NCBI GenBank assembly: GCA_028551475.1
Contig: CM052355.1
Span: 1,674,001 to 1,738,000 of the forward strand
Source: Casuarina equisetifolia
Taxonomy: Eukaryota; Streptophyta; Magnoliopsida; Fagales; Casuarinaceae
Direction: 5' to 3'
DNA length: 64,000 nt
Positions 48,791 through 61,310 of this stretch are shown piece by piece. Below the pieces are notes generated by a model. The model was given only the letters and a program-made list of their open reading frames with translations, had not been told where the DNA came from and searched no databases. Within the stretch, counting starts at the first letter, position 1. Each line of letters opens with the position of its first letter. The translations under genes and the position numbers were made by a program.

Positions 48791-50240
48791 CAAGTTTCTA
48801 GCTATATTTAAGCTACATTGCAAGTTCTAGTAGTTATAAATTCTAGGATATGAGTGTTTTATCCTATTAGAACATGTAAATAAATCTCTTCATGGATGAC
48901 TATTAATGAAGAATATATTCTGTTACGTGTTGCACTTGTTGAACTATACCAATAACCCTTGAGTCTTAATTTGATCATTTGGTAGTTGAAAATATTCTCA
49001 TGAAATAATAAATTCTTTCAAAGTTTTATGGTAACAACCATTCTATCTAAATTAAAACTTTATACATTGTTGTTCAATATATTAAATCACATGAAGAATA
49101 GTAGGATAAGGTTAAATAAAAACTAAGTCATGAAATAATGAAAGTGTGTTAGAGAAATTATGATTGAGAGAAGGGACAAGACAATATAAAAATGAAGCTA
49201 AAGACAGAGGAGTTGGGCAAACAAAGCGATTGAGGCAAAAGGAGACAAAAGATATAGGATTACACACACTTGTCAATTTTTTAATTTTTTAATTTTTTTT
49301 TATGACAAGGTATGTTTGCATTAATAAAGTTATTTAATCTTTTTTTGTCCCATACAAAATCATTATATGAGCAATGATCAATTTCTTTGAAGAAAGTGGA
49401 TCAATTTAATGAAGAACTTTTTGGCTCCTTTGAATTTGTGCCCTTCAAGCTTTCTTGCCTAGTGATTAAGTATTTTTGCACTTAGTGGGCTAGATATGAA
49501 CAAAAGGTCTTTCATGTACTAGTAATTAAAGTGTTAATGGGTCAAGAAGAATTCCAAAGGAAGTGGAAAAAAGGAGTCAACTTGTAAGAAAAGTTCTCAA
49601 ACATTTTCTTAAAGGGAACCAATGTCTTTTGATTGAATATAGTTTAGAGAAAATAGGTACTTTTGCTTTTGTAGATGGGGGATATACATGCTTTTTTGGT
49701 ATGGAAGTGTACAGACATTAAGAACACTTTGGTTTCTAAACTAATGCTGACTTTTTTTCTTAATTACATGCCAACATTAAACTAATAGAGACAACGATCA
49801 CAAATTGAATGATGACAATAAAGAGGACCTTGTGCATGATTCATGTTGCTATTGTTAAGAATAATGTTACAGTATAGATTATGATCCAACATTCTAAGAA
49901 ATATATTAGAATTCTTGTTTGTATGATAATAAGTTTCATAAATTCCTATGTTAGTTTTTGAGTTAAATAATAAGTCTTTTAACATAATATTAAAACTTAA
50001 GGTCCTTTTGACACTTTTATAGGCTTTATTGATTTGAAACCATATATTTTCCATATAATGTAACACCACAATGATATGATGATTTGACCATCATAGTAGG
50101 AATGTATGTTATAATGTGGGTAATGATCCCATATTATTAAGAAATATATTAATATTTCTACTTATATAATAGTAGATTTTATTATTATCAACTTGAGAAT
50201 TGGTAAAACTTATTATAATATAAAAATTACTTGAGTAATG
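48790..50240. repeat. Duplicated spacer, unit 3
   Basis: 48790-49870 aligns with 16730-17930. The rest is AT-rich with no gene. Confidence 0.55.
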
Positions 50241-50305
50241 TTAAGGTATACCCTTTTACTTTTATATTTTAATGTTTATTAATATAATTTACTTTTTAAA
50301 AAAAT
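50240..50305 (+). mobile_element. LINE 3' tail fragment
   Basis: GGTATACCCTTTTACTTTT, then TTTAATGTTTATTAATATAATTTAC, then an A-run: the 3' terminus of the local LINE family on the plus strand. Confidence 0.6.
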
Positions 50306-50359
50306 AGAAGTATTTCTTAATAATGTTAGATTCATTGCCCACATTGTAATATGCACCAT

Positions 50360-51540
50360 GACCTTTTTTTTTTTCTTTTTTGGTGGAAAGGTAAGTCTAT
50401 ATTAATAAAAAAATTAGTGTACAAAAACATAGTAACATACCTTAATATGAAAATAATTATAAAAGTTACAAAAAAAATGAAGGTTAAGAACCTTCAAATC
50501 TCACTCAAAATGACACTTTCTTAGGAGAATTTAATATTTTGAAACAAATAATCTCTCCCTCTTATAATTTTTCTTACTTTTAAAAAGAAAATTGAGATAT
50601 TAATTGTTTTGTTTTAAAATCTTCTTTTATTGTGTTCAACACATATGCAATAAATACAAGCTAAAAAAGATATTTTAAGAAGTTTTGTAGCTAAATTACT
50701 TTCTTTAATTGTTGTAATCATCTATTTCAATTCTTCACTTCATCCTCCAATATGACGTCAAATTCTATTATGAGCGAGAATAGTCTTCCAAATCATCTTT
50801 ATCCATGTACATTCAAAAAAGAGATAATTCTTTTTTTTTTTATATGAGATTGACAAAAATCATAATATAAGTTAATTAAAGGGAACCATCATATAATTTG
50901 TTATGATATAGAAAGTCTATCTTAACAAATTAGTCATTCAATAAAATTATATATGCTAATGTCACTAATCCAAATTAGATTATATCAATCCACATTTTCA
51001 TTAACTAGTTGAAGGTCCTCGTAAATTTTTTCTAGTAATAGACATACTTATAGATAATTGAAGTAAAAGTGGGCCTTAGTTTGAAGAGGTCTCTCCAACT
51101 TCATATCATAAAACCTTTTATGTCAAGCTATATTATTATAGTTTTTTTACATTTTATATTGTAAATCCACTTATTTCATAAGAAAGAGTTTTGGAAATTA
51201 ATCAGATTTCAAAACATACATTGCGTAAGGACTTTATTCCAAAATTTATGATTCAATAGCTCCAATCTCCCTTCTTTCTTTGGTAAGCAAACTATTTTGT
51301 CAAGCTACTTTATGATAATGATGTGTATCTATGCTATTGACCAATTTTCTTTTTTCTATAGATAGGGGTAGTACCCTGACATATCTTATTAACATAGGTT
51401 TGGTTAGATAACCATACCTTATTAGGATAAAAATGGTAGGGTATGAATCTAACCCAAACCCAACATGACATCCCTTCAAAAAATAGAGAAAAAAAAAAGT
51501 CCTCAAGATATGATCAAACACATTTAACTCCAATTCTTAG
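50360..51540 (-). mobile_element. LINE remnant, minus strand
   Basis: T-run, then GGTGGAAAGGTAAGTCTATATTAATAA, the reverse complement of the LINE 3' terminus. It lies tail-to-tail with the plus-strand tail at 50240. The body resembles the copies at 4339, 59755 and 62085 (CTTCAAATCTCACTCAAAATGACA). Confidence 0.7.
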
Positions 51541-51779
51541 TTTCTCATCTTACAAAAGACATTGGAGAATAATCTAGGTAGGGATCAGGTGTATCACTTG
51601 TAAAATATGATAATGATTCATTATAACCAAGATTTGGTAACTAGGACTTAGTGAGTTTAATGTTGGGGGAGCATTGGACTTTAGTCTTTCATATCACCAT
51701 TACCTCCTTGAAGTGCTCCAATCTAATAGCAATAAAAATTATGATCCTTAGCAATCCTAGTTGTTATTTTGCTTCTTCC

Positions 51780-53230
51780 TTTAAGTCAAAGACATCCATT
51801 TGTCACCTCAAAGCAATCTAGGACATCATAAATCTCTTTAATAAGATCATTCTCAATTTGCTTATTCTTCTTAACCTGACTAATATTACCTCTTCTCTTA
51901 GTAGTTTTTGCTCCTTTTTCTTTTGTCATGCTAGCTAGAAGCTTTTTTTCTTCTACCCCTATAGATTGCAATTCTAAGTCCTTAGCTCATAACCTAGTTT
52001 GTTGTTTTGTCCAAACTCTTGGCAAGTCAAATAAAAATGTAAAGGCAAAAAAAAATCTCAAGTCACTATTCAACTACCTAATTTTTTCTCTTATGTCTTA
52101 ATTGTTTTACCCTTATTCTCTTTTAATTAATCAATTAAGTAAGTTTGTTCTTAATTGTCCTCCTTCAACTCAATCAAAATAACAAAAGAACTCTTAACTT
52201 GAAACCAATATTGAACTCCAGTTGAAATTTCTCCCATTCATTAGGAGCTACCAATAACATCTTATATAAAAAATATTGCATCATATGCCTAGAGTTAAAA
52301 GTTAAACTTTGCTTCAATTTCTGCATCAATGCCCTCAACAATTATATTTATTACTCTCTTTTTTTATATTGTTTGTCCGCTAGAACATTCCACATCCGTT
52401 ATGAGATCCTTTGTCAATTCATTTGATTCAATAAATTTTTGCTATCATACTCAATCTTATCCATGTAGACCTCTTTATCTTGTAGGTGTTGGTCATCCTC
52501 AAAGTGTGCTAGGATGATATAATCATTTTTTGTACCAATTTCTTTTAAAGGACTATAGTCTTCATATTTTTCCTTAATTTCTATTCCTTTCACCTAAACC
52601 ACTTGATAGGATTTATCAAAAATTACTTCATCTCCATCTTAATCAATATAGATAACATTCTCATCATTCTACTTTAGTGTGGAGGACACAACAACCTTAT
52701 CATTAGAGACAATGGGATTTACTTCATGTGTAGTGACTACCAAGGCTTTTAACTCTTTTGTATTTTCTTTTATTTTCCACATCTTGGATACTTTAACCAC
52801 ATAAGTTTGTTTTCCCTTCCCATCACCTAAATGCTAGGCTTTGGATTTTTCATACCTATGCAATTTTTTTCTACAAATAGACAAGTCATGTTCTCATATG
52901 TGACAATAATTACAAAAACTAATATTCATCTCATAAACAGGGGAATTTTTGATAGATGACCACCATAAGGTGGCTGGACATGGGGATTTTTTTATAAAGT
53001 TAGGTGAGCCAAAAGGAGAAGAATTTTGTATGCACCTTGATAATCATGATCAAATTAGTATACCACCATAATACTCCATTACATGGACAATACATGAAAC
53101 TCAAATCAATAGGAACTTATAAGAGTATTAAGGAGAAACTTGAATTTGAATACCATGTTAAGAGGCATGTTATTTAACCCATTAGCCAACTTGAAGGTTA
53201 GTGGAAATTTATTGTCATGCAAATAAGAAT
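51780..53230 (-). pseudogene. Probable LINE ORF1-derived remnant
   Basis: On the minus strand, near 52920, one reads FCNYCHI then EHDLSICRKK, reminiscent of the zinc knuckle of LINE ORF1, followed by lysine-rich, low-complexity text with many stops. A 61-codon open piece (51786-51971) is lysine-rich. The assignment to LINE ORF1 is tentative. Confidence 0.4.
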
Positions 53231-53239
53231 CTTAATATA

Positions 53240-53540
53240 TTTTTTTTAATAAATATATGATTTTATTCATTTAAAAACAAGATAATTCAAAAACTTAAAG
53301 GCATACTTGAGTATTATAACTCATCTAAGAAAAAATCAAATTAAGAGTCCTCCAACTATGACACAATAAAATATTTTTCTGAAATAATTTAATGTTCCTA
53401 AATAGGAATACTCTTTCACATAGTAATTTTCAATTTTTAACTAAATAAAATTAGTATTTCAACAATCTTCTAAATTTTAATATATTCTTTAATAATATAA
53501 CATTCATTGCTCATATCATAACAGATAATATATATTTTTT
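53240..53540 (-). mobile_element. LINE 3' tail remnant
   Basis: T-run, then GATTTTATTCATTTAAAAACAAG, and CTCCAACTATGACACAATAAAAT, matching the start of the 47445 copy. Confidence 0.6.
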
Positions 53541-53549
53541 AAGTTATTG

Positions 53550-54745
53550 CATTTTTTCACATTATATACCTCTTAGTGTTCTCCATTTGCACTGCCGGGT
53601 TCAAGAAAGTAAGATTTTAAATGGGAGGATCAAGCAAAAGTTGACAAAAATGAAAAGGTAGCAGCGATTACGTGATCAATGCCCTTTTTCAATATCAATA
53701 GCAGCAGTCAGGAAAAGCCTACTGTGTATGGCTTACGGCAGCAATTTATGCGACTATGAACAGAACTACTTAGAGCAGATCGTTGTTACCATCAGAGCGC
53801 TTACAGTTCGATATTGTTTGATCGCCACCGAAAAAAAATGCTAACTCGGGCGATGTAAAAACCATCACTGTAAGTTAAGTACAGAGGTGGTCTGTGATGA
53901 CCCATAAAAACGACCCCTCAAAAACCCAGCCAGAACGGGGGACGTAGGTCGATAGCGACAAAGAACTGTGGACCAGCGTTGAAAACATGGATATTTACGA
54001 TTCTTGGACTCTAGCAACAGCACTGTTTCGATGGTTATGCCCGTGTCAGCGTGGCCATGGTCAAGAAAGGTGTGTGGAAATTTAAGGTTGATCACCTTCT
54101 AGCCACCTCCAATCAGTCCGAAAATTTAAGGTATGATGGATGCTTTCCCTGTTTAGTGCTTGACAAAATACTTAGCCTACAAAATTGTCTTCATGTACTT
54201 GTTAGTTGGTAAACATTGAACAAGTATGTTTCCTATGAAAAAAGAGGAAGATTTATTTTTTCCATAAGTCGCACAAATATTCCTAATTGAAAAGGAAATC
54301 ATAGTGTCTAGAAGAGTATAACTGGAGTTGATGGGGTAGGTGGCAACCTAATGCAACTTTTCGTGACGTTTCTCCTTCAAACCCCTATAGATTGAGCTTG
54401 GACAAAGTTTCATCACATGCAAGACTCCAAAGCATCGTTTTATTTTATTTATTTGGTTGTTTGGCTGATTGATTTCTTTTCCACATAGACTAAGCTGCGT
54501 TCCTATCCCTTCGAAGAGCCCCATCATTAAATATGGATTGAAGTTGAAGCCTCATGATGAATATTTAATTCTGAAAAAGTATTGTCAAAGTAGCTCTCAT
54601 AAAAGTGATTATCACCACGCAATTATTCAGAACCGATTTTTTTTTACATTGTCATCCATTTGGAGAGCCATAAGATTAAGAGAGGCTAGTAATAAAGATG
54701 AAATGAGAGAAGATTCTCTCGGTGATGGTAATAAAGTATTCATAG
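53550..54745. repeat. Duplication block D, unit 3
   Basis: Counterpart of 17975-19840, lacking the part matching 18650-18900. The break near 54745 carries a short direct repeat (ATTCATAGG) just before the GC-rich insertion. Confidence 0.65.
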
Positions 54746-54774
54746 GCTTGCACTCATAAGCATTCATAGGTCAA

Positions 54775-55190
54775 TGAAACCCTAACAACCCAAAGCCGCC
54801 CTCTCCTCCCGCCGCCCACAGACTCCACTGCCCTCCCTTACCGGCCTCCATCCCCTTCTCTATCCCAAGCCGCCCCAACGTTCTTCCCTCTCCTCAACAA
54901 AAACTTTTCACCGCTACCGCCACCAAACCCTCGACTAATCGCAAGCTGCCCTCTCCTCCCCCAACCGACAAACTCCAGTTTCCATCCCAAGCGCTTCCAA
55001 CCTCCCCTCCCCTCCCCTCCCACTAAGTGTGACAGGCCTTCACCCACCAGATTCCACCCTTCATCCCTTCCATCCCAAGTGCCTTACTTCGTTATAAAGC
55101 GACCCCTTACCGCCGAACTGCCCCTGTTGCAGGACACGAGTTACACATTAGACAGAAGAAGCTTGTATTTAAGTTTAAATGAAAAAAAAA
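54775..55190 (+). other. GC-rich, C/T-rich insertion ending in an A-run
   Basis: About 350 bases dominated by CCCTCTCCTCCC and CCGCC motifs, unlike the AT-rich surroundings, followed by a short AT-rich part and an A-run (about 55182-55190). It looks like a retroposed transcript fragment or a LINE 5' UTR. No protein was recognised in any frame. Directly followed by a minus-strand LINE tail. Confidence 0.5.
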
Positions 55191-55194
55191 ATCT

Positions 55195-56040
55195 TATATG
55201 AATATGTGAGTATATTTATTTTAAAATGAAATAATATAGAGGCATATAAGTATAAATGAAATAATTTATTTTTATTTTTATTTTTTAAGAACAAGAATAA
55301 TATCATGATAAAGTTTATTAATAATATTAAGGCTAACCATAATAATCATACCTTGTAGGAATATAAAGAGTTAGGCATAAACCTAACCCTTATGAAATAA
55401 ACTCACTACAATGGGTAGTACAATCCAAACAATTAAAACATAAAAATAAAATAAAATAAAAAATTATGAGGGGCAATACATAGGCTTAATCCTATAGAGG
55501 CCTATAATTGGTTAGACACAACCACTTTTTTGAATGCATTCCAACATGATCATAGCAATAAACCTAAGTGATCTGCAATATGTATAATCGAGACTTGATG
55601 GCCAAAATTTGCTAGTCTATCCACTACTAAGGTCCCTTCCTTGTATATGTGCTTAATGATAGTTAGGGAGGGAGCAAGAGGACATATTAATGAATCACAT
55701 ACTCCAAGTGCCATGGCAATTTTCATTATTGTAGCATGCATTGCACCAAGTAGCAAGTGTCTAACTCTATGTATTGTAGGATCTTATTCCTTTTATAACA
55801 TGTGCAAAATCTTATGAGAAGGGCATAGACCTCTATATGTGCATTACTTCCCATGACAAACTTCGTCACAAATGCCAATATGATGCTTCCATTGCTATCT
55901 CTCATTATTCCTCTTCTTGTGCTATTTCCTCCAACGCTAGACCCATCACCATTGAGTTTTAACCTGCTAATTAGGGGTAGTTGGCACTTTACCCAATGAC
56001 CTCTTCTATCTCAATTTGCCTAATGGATAATCTTAAACTA
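55195..56040 (-). mobile_element. LINE remnant with RNase H domain
   Basis: Starts with TATGAATATGTGAG as at 47445. On the minus strand, frames show KLNGDGSSVGGNSTRRG then MRDSNGSIILAF (near 55900), and HIYKEGTLVVDRLANFGH (near 55620): the start and end of an RVT_3-type RNase H. Stops and frame shifts break it. Confidence 0.75.
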
Positions 56041-56440
56041 TTTAATACAATGCGGTCTAGAAGACTTTCTTGAATATCAATGGGAAGAGATGAAGACATT
56101 TGAATTAGTTAATAATTAATGACTTTATAGATTTTTAAAGACATTGGTGTGCTCTTCTATTTGGCTACATTCCTTTTTATCCTTACACTCCATGCTATGT
56201 GGCTTCCCACAATTACGATGGTGGCTCTTTGTTAATTATTCCATATTATTTCTAGAACCATGAATTAAGTAAATACTATATGAAATTAAATTGCAATGGT
56301 ACTTATAAATGACGGAAGTTTCCTCTAACCATGAGCTAGCTCTTAGGTTGTGCTTCAAGTTTTTTGACATGATATTGAAGCCTAAGTTAGGCTGTAAGAA
56401 GTGTAAAAGTTGCTACCGAAGCAAACAATTTATGAGATTG
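56040..56440. other. AT-rich stretch between two LINE fragments
   Basis: Probably more LINE-derived text, but no domain could be read. No gene. Confidence 0.35.
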
Positions 56441-57430
56441 AAAAAAAGATAAGAAAATTCTTTTGAGCAGGTAATACAGATATGCATCAATCTCATAAAG
56501 TAGCTTGGAAAATTGTTGCTCACCAAAGAAGGAAAAGGGATTAGGTTTATTAAATCTTAAAATATGGAATAAAGTTCTTTTGAAACGTATGCTTTGGAAT
56601 CTCATAAATCTCCTAAAAGCTTCATTATAAAGTAAATAGATTCACAGTATAAAGTGTAAAAAAATTTCAATAATACAGTTGGACATAAAAGGTACCATAG
56701 CTTAGAGTTAGCAAGGTCTTCTCAAATTAAGGCCTACACTTGCCTATATTTTCTCTACTTCTATATATTGTTGTTAAAAGATTTATAATGATCTTTGGGA
56801 AGTTGATTCAACTGTGGATTGGTATGATTTAATTTGGACTGATGGCATTAGCAAACATAATTTCATTAGATGGCTTATTTGTAAGGACAGACTTTCTACC
56901 ACAACAGAAGTTATACAGTGGCTTCCTTCAGTAAATATATACTATGATTTTTGTTAGTCTCATTTAGAAAACAAGAGTCATCTATTTTTTGAATGTGCAT
57001 GCACAAAGATGATTTGAAAAAGTATTCTCGCCCAAAATGGAATGTGATATGACATTGGAAGATGGAATGAAGAGTTACAATGGATGATCAAAGCAATTAA
57101 AGAAAAAAATTTAGCTATTAAACTTCTTAAGTTATCTTTCTTAGCTTACATTTATTGTATATGGATTGAACAAAATAGAAGACGTTTTCATAAAAAAAAG
57201 CAATTGATATCTTTATTCTCTTAGCCAAAGTAAAAAAGGTAGTACATGAGAGAGCTTTTTTGTTTAGAAATATAAAATCCTCCTAAGGAAATATTGTTTT
57301 GAGTGAAATTTGAAGGCTTCTAACTTCTATCTTTTTATAGATATGATAACTTTTGTAATACTGGATATGTCCATGTACATCTGTATTTTAAAATTTATTA
57401 ATACAATTTACCTTTCCACAAAAAAAAAGT
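56440..57430 (+). mobile_element. LINE ORF2 C-terminal remnant
   Basis: Longest copy of the family seen at 5215 and 23089. From about 56500 it reads SPKKEKGLGLLNLKIWNKV (end of RT), then the zf-RVT region (KHNFIRWLICKDRL, SHLFFEC), then LQWMIKAIKEKNLAIKLL, with stops, ending in the family terminus and an A-run at about 57420. Confidence 0.8.
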
Positions 57431-57880
57431 ATAAAAGCTCAACCCAAGAGTTAACTCAAGAATTGAAGGGCCAATCAATTTTTACACCTATCTCAATCCT
57501 AGAGATCAAGGAACCTTACTCTAATACAATTATTAGGTTAGAGGTAAATCAAGTAGGGGTGAATGGGGTTTTCCTAGCTTTTTTGTTTTCTATTGTTGTG
57601 GTATTCTCTTCAACCGAATGGTATATAATCAATAATGGAAAAAAGACCAAGTGTAATCAATTTACTATGATGTTTGAGTAGATGTTTTCCTAACACACAA
57701 CAGCATTATTCGAAGAATAGTGACAAACAGAATGACAATAATATGACATAAAGTAAGCACAATAAAAACAAAAAACAAAAAACTCATGCAAGAGAGACAT
57801 AATATCTAAGTTGTTTTGTTCCAATCTTTTGAATCTACATCCACTATCCTTTTAATCAACTTAATTAGAGCAATTCCTTT
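57430..57880. other. Spacer / unclassified repeat
   Basis: 57740-57870 resembles 38720-38900 (CATGCAAGAGAGACATAAT; ATCTACATCCACTATCC). The 123-codon open frame at 57310-57681 merely joins the LINE tail to this spacer and has no known motif. Confidence 0.35.
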
Positions 57881-58070
57881 GTATGTTGGATGATTAAAGC
57901 TATTAAATGTAAAAGTTTTGTAATGTTCCTACTCAATGTATCATTTAAAACTATATTGTATCATATTTGGAAAGAAAAAAATAGAAGAAGATTTAATAAG
58001 TAGAATTTGAACCTAAATAAGGATGTTGTAACTAAGCAATTGTATTTTTTTTTATGGTATCTAATACTTG
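57880..58070 (+). mobile_element. Short LINE zf-RVT tail remnant
   Basis: Reads WMIKAIKCKSFVMFLLN then YHIWKEKNRRRFNK, matching the end of LINE ORF2 in the copies at 23089 and 56440. Confidence 0.7.
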
Positions 58071-58880
58071 ACCTTTCACCAGAAAATGGGAAAAAAATAA
58101 TTAGAGTAGTCCCTTTAACTATTATCCAGATAGATTACAAGGTTTTCGTTCTTCCCGCCCACAATAAAATCTCTCAATCCTAGAGAGATATTATGTAATC
58201 TGTGACACAATCCGTTACAAATAATCAGTAAACCACTTATTTAAGCGGTACAGAATACAAGATTTAAGTTTCTCTTAAATAAACCAAATCCAAGATTATC
58301 TAACCCTTTCGGATACAAAGCTATACTTTGCTTCACTCTGAATTACAAGCACAAGACAAATATCTCTAGATTGATTTACTCGGATTTTCACCGTAAAACT
58401 CAATCTTTCACAAGATGTGTATGTGGATCAATAATCGATCTTACAGCTTCATTATACAGCGTCGCAGACGATTCGTTTTCTGCCCGTTGAATGTGTCTGC
58501 ACTCAATCAAATCTTTTGCTTTCAACGTCCCCCCTAATAATTAATGCTTCAGCTTTTATTCAAACATATTCCCAAAATGTGTTTCATTTTCCAAACTTCC
58601 TTTTGGTAGCAAGTACCTTTTTCTTCGTATAGTCAAACAATGGCTCGCTTTTCTTCACCTTTGTCTTCATCTTTTTCTTGCTTTTTGTCTTCACCCTTTC
58701 TGATATCCAGATTTCTCAGCTTGTCATACATCGGCCAGCTGCCTCCATATCTCATTCAATTTCGTATGATTTTCACAATCCTTTTAAATGTAAATTCTCC
58801 ACACTTTTCTGACAATGTTTGCAGGAACCGAGCAAGATATATTTGGGATGGGAGATAGAAAATATATGTTATTCTAATGT
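58070..58880. other. Spacer, possibly LTR-related
   Basis: No gene and no counterpart in other units. Sequence such as TTTACTCGGATTTTCACCG is reminiscent of plant LTR-element flanks, but no termini were found. Ends where unit 4 begins. Confidence 0.3.
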
Positions 58881-59755
58881 CTTTTCATTTGACTAATACA
58901 TATATCATGATCATACTAATAAACTTCCTAAAATATTATTTTTCTAACAAAACTGTGACTTGAAAGGAGAATCTCATCGACTTTTCCTAATAGGAGGAGA
59001 GTAGTCTAATATAATAAGCCATCTGTTCTTTTGTAGGGTGTCCTAAATTACACCTATACTGAGACAAAGGAAGCATTATTGACAATTAAGAACTCTTTTT
59101 GAGTGTTTGGCTAAGCAATGCATCTTAACCTCTTTTAATTGGCTTTATCCAAACATTGTTTGAGATTATTTATCATGGAAAGAAAATAGGCATAACGTTT
59201 GCTTATGCTTTATTGATGCTTCAAAGAAAGTCATTTTGCTTAATGAAGATCTTCATCCTTCGAGTCAGGCAACTAATTTTATTCTTTTAATGAAATCTAG
59301 AAGCGCGGCTCTCTTCCATGAACCCTCAAAGAGTGATCACTATGCTTAGCGTATCCGATTTTTTTTTTTTTTTGTGTAGATAGGAAACATACAAATATTA
59401 TATTAGTGAATCGAGTTAGGACTCATTGGTAAAAGGACAAAATACAAGTTACTCCAACCCATTAAGAATGGGAAATACTGTAATGGTGGCAAAGATTTCA
59501 TACCCTCGAGCCTTTTGTTTAGGTCGCTAGTAGTGTCACTTTTCGTAAACCCTGATCGCTTGCAATCGGCTGGCTCAAAGTAAGTTAGCCTGTCCTTGAA
59601 GGGTAGAGTGCTGCCGCACACCAGTAAAGTCGAGCAAAATTTATTGTCGACATGAAAAGTAGTAAGATAACGACATGCCAACCAAGGTACCTGTCATTGG
59701 TATCTGTCACTTCGTCATAGCTTTATTTGGTACCGAGGAACCCGAGCAGGGACCT
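58880..59755. repeat. Duplicated spacer, start of partial unit 4
   Basis: Aligns with 13360-14130 of unit 1 (TAATATAATAAGC, GGAAGCATTATTG, GCATCTTAACCTC, ATTTATTGTCGACATGAAAAG). The part that would contain a NAC gene and promoter is absent to its left. Confidence 0.7.
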
Positions 59756-60380
59756 CTTTTTTTTTTAATAAATCTAATTTGTATTGATAAAACATAAATT
59801 TAATTTACATACCTTACTATAATTATAAGAAGATGAAGGTTGGGACCTTTCAACTTCCAATTAGCATCATTGATGTTGAAAAATGTTGTATCTCTAAACA
59901 AGGAACTCTTTCTCTTATAATTTTTCTTACTTATATTAACATAATTTAGATATCAAGTATCTTCTTTTGAAAATTGTATGTGGTTACACTCACTCCAATA
60001 TATAATAGATGTAATATAAAAAAAATATCTTAAATACTTTTGTAGTTAAATCTATTTTTATAGTAACTATAATTATCTATTATAACTCATCATTTTATCT
60101 TCAAAATGGTATTGAATTCCATTTTGTGCAATAATATTTTATCAATTCATCCTTGTACATACACTCTCAAAGAAAAGCTAATTCATGTTTTCTATATGGA
60201 ATTTATAAAAATCATAGTATAATCAAACCAAAAGAAATTATCAATATTCTATCCCCACTTACAAATTATTTAACAAGATTATGTTTACTAATATCATTAG
60301 TCTAAATTCAATTATATAACCCACTCATCATTAACTTGGTGAAGTTTTTGGTACGTTTGTTAGAGTAAACTATGAGGTAT
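59755..60380 (-). mobile_element. LINE 3' remnant
   Basis: T-run, then TAATTTGTATTGATAAAACA and diverged tail text matching 50360 (ACCTTTCAACTTCCAATTAGCATCA). Interrupts unit 4 spacer. Confidence 0.65.
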
Positions 60381-61310
60381 ATTTCTTCCTATTTCAGCTT
60401 CTACTTTTGTAAAGAAAACTAAACAAAAAAAAAATGCCCACTTAAGTTAGGTAAAAGTTTTATATGCAACACAAGTCACATGCTAAGTTCATAATTTCTT
60501 ATGGTAAAACTTAAATAGATTAGGTATTCCTTTACCCCTTAAGTTAATTTTTGAATTGATCTTTTAAGATTTTTTGATATAACATCAAAACTTAAATTGA
60601 ATTTATTACACTTTATGCAATTTTAAGACCAATTTTACTTAATGTATACAAATGTGGAAGTAAGATAAAAATATCACACGAAATATATAATTTTTTATAA
60701 TAAAGTTTAAATAAAAAAATATTATTCAACTCTTATACTAACTTTAAATTTGACTTTCGAGACTTTCTAACAAGTTCACACCATTTCATTTCTATTGCAG
60801 AAAAGCAATAACGTAATTAATTTCTTTAGAAAACATCTTAATTGATCCGTTGTGACGTATTGCGCTACACTCTTGGTGCTATAAAACGGGGTCAAACAAA
60901 CAAAAATGCATTTTGTTTCCATGTCCTAAGAAAGATGTGTCTTGCATGAGAAGCAAAACCTAAGTGGGCAAACTGGATTTGATGCCATTGACGCTCCGTT
61001 GCACTTGTAGACACCGATTTTCTTTCTTTTTCGTTTTATCTTTTCTACTTTTATTTTGTCTGATTCATCTTTATTTTCCTCGTTATTCTCCAAGAATCTC
61101 CAAAAGTGGGGTAGGCAACCCTATCGTAGGGTAAGAATTGCATTCAATACCCACGACAATAATTGAATTATGATGTGATTGGGAATATCAAATAGGAAGT
61201 CAGTTAGGTCTCTTGATGGCACGCATTTGTCTTCTACTCCGACATGATATGATTGGAAATCTAACGTACAAGAGTCTTGTACGTGTGATAGCATCTTCAA
61301 CTAAATTGTT
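60380..61310. repeat. Duplicated spacer, unit 4
   Basis: 60780-61310 aligns with about 15080-15610 (GTGACGTATTGCGCTAC, GATGCCATTGACGCTC, AGACACCGATTTTC). The left part is AT-rich with nothing recognised. Confidence 0.55.

Noticed and set aside
54838-55047. Glycine-rich 69-codon frame on the minus strand
   Set aside because: Product of the C/T-rich insertion read backwards; no conservation.
57310-57681. 123-codon open frame on the plus strand
   Set aside because: Begins in the LINE 3' tail and runs across its A-run into unrelated spacer; no domain recognised.
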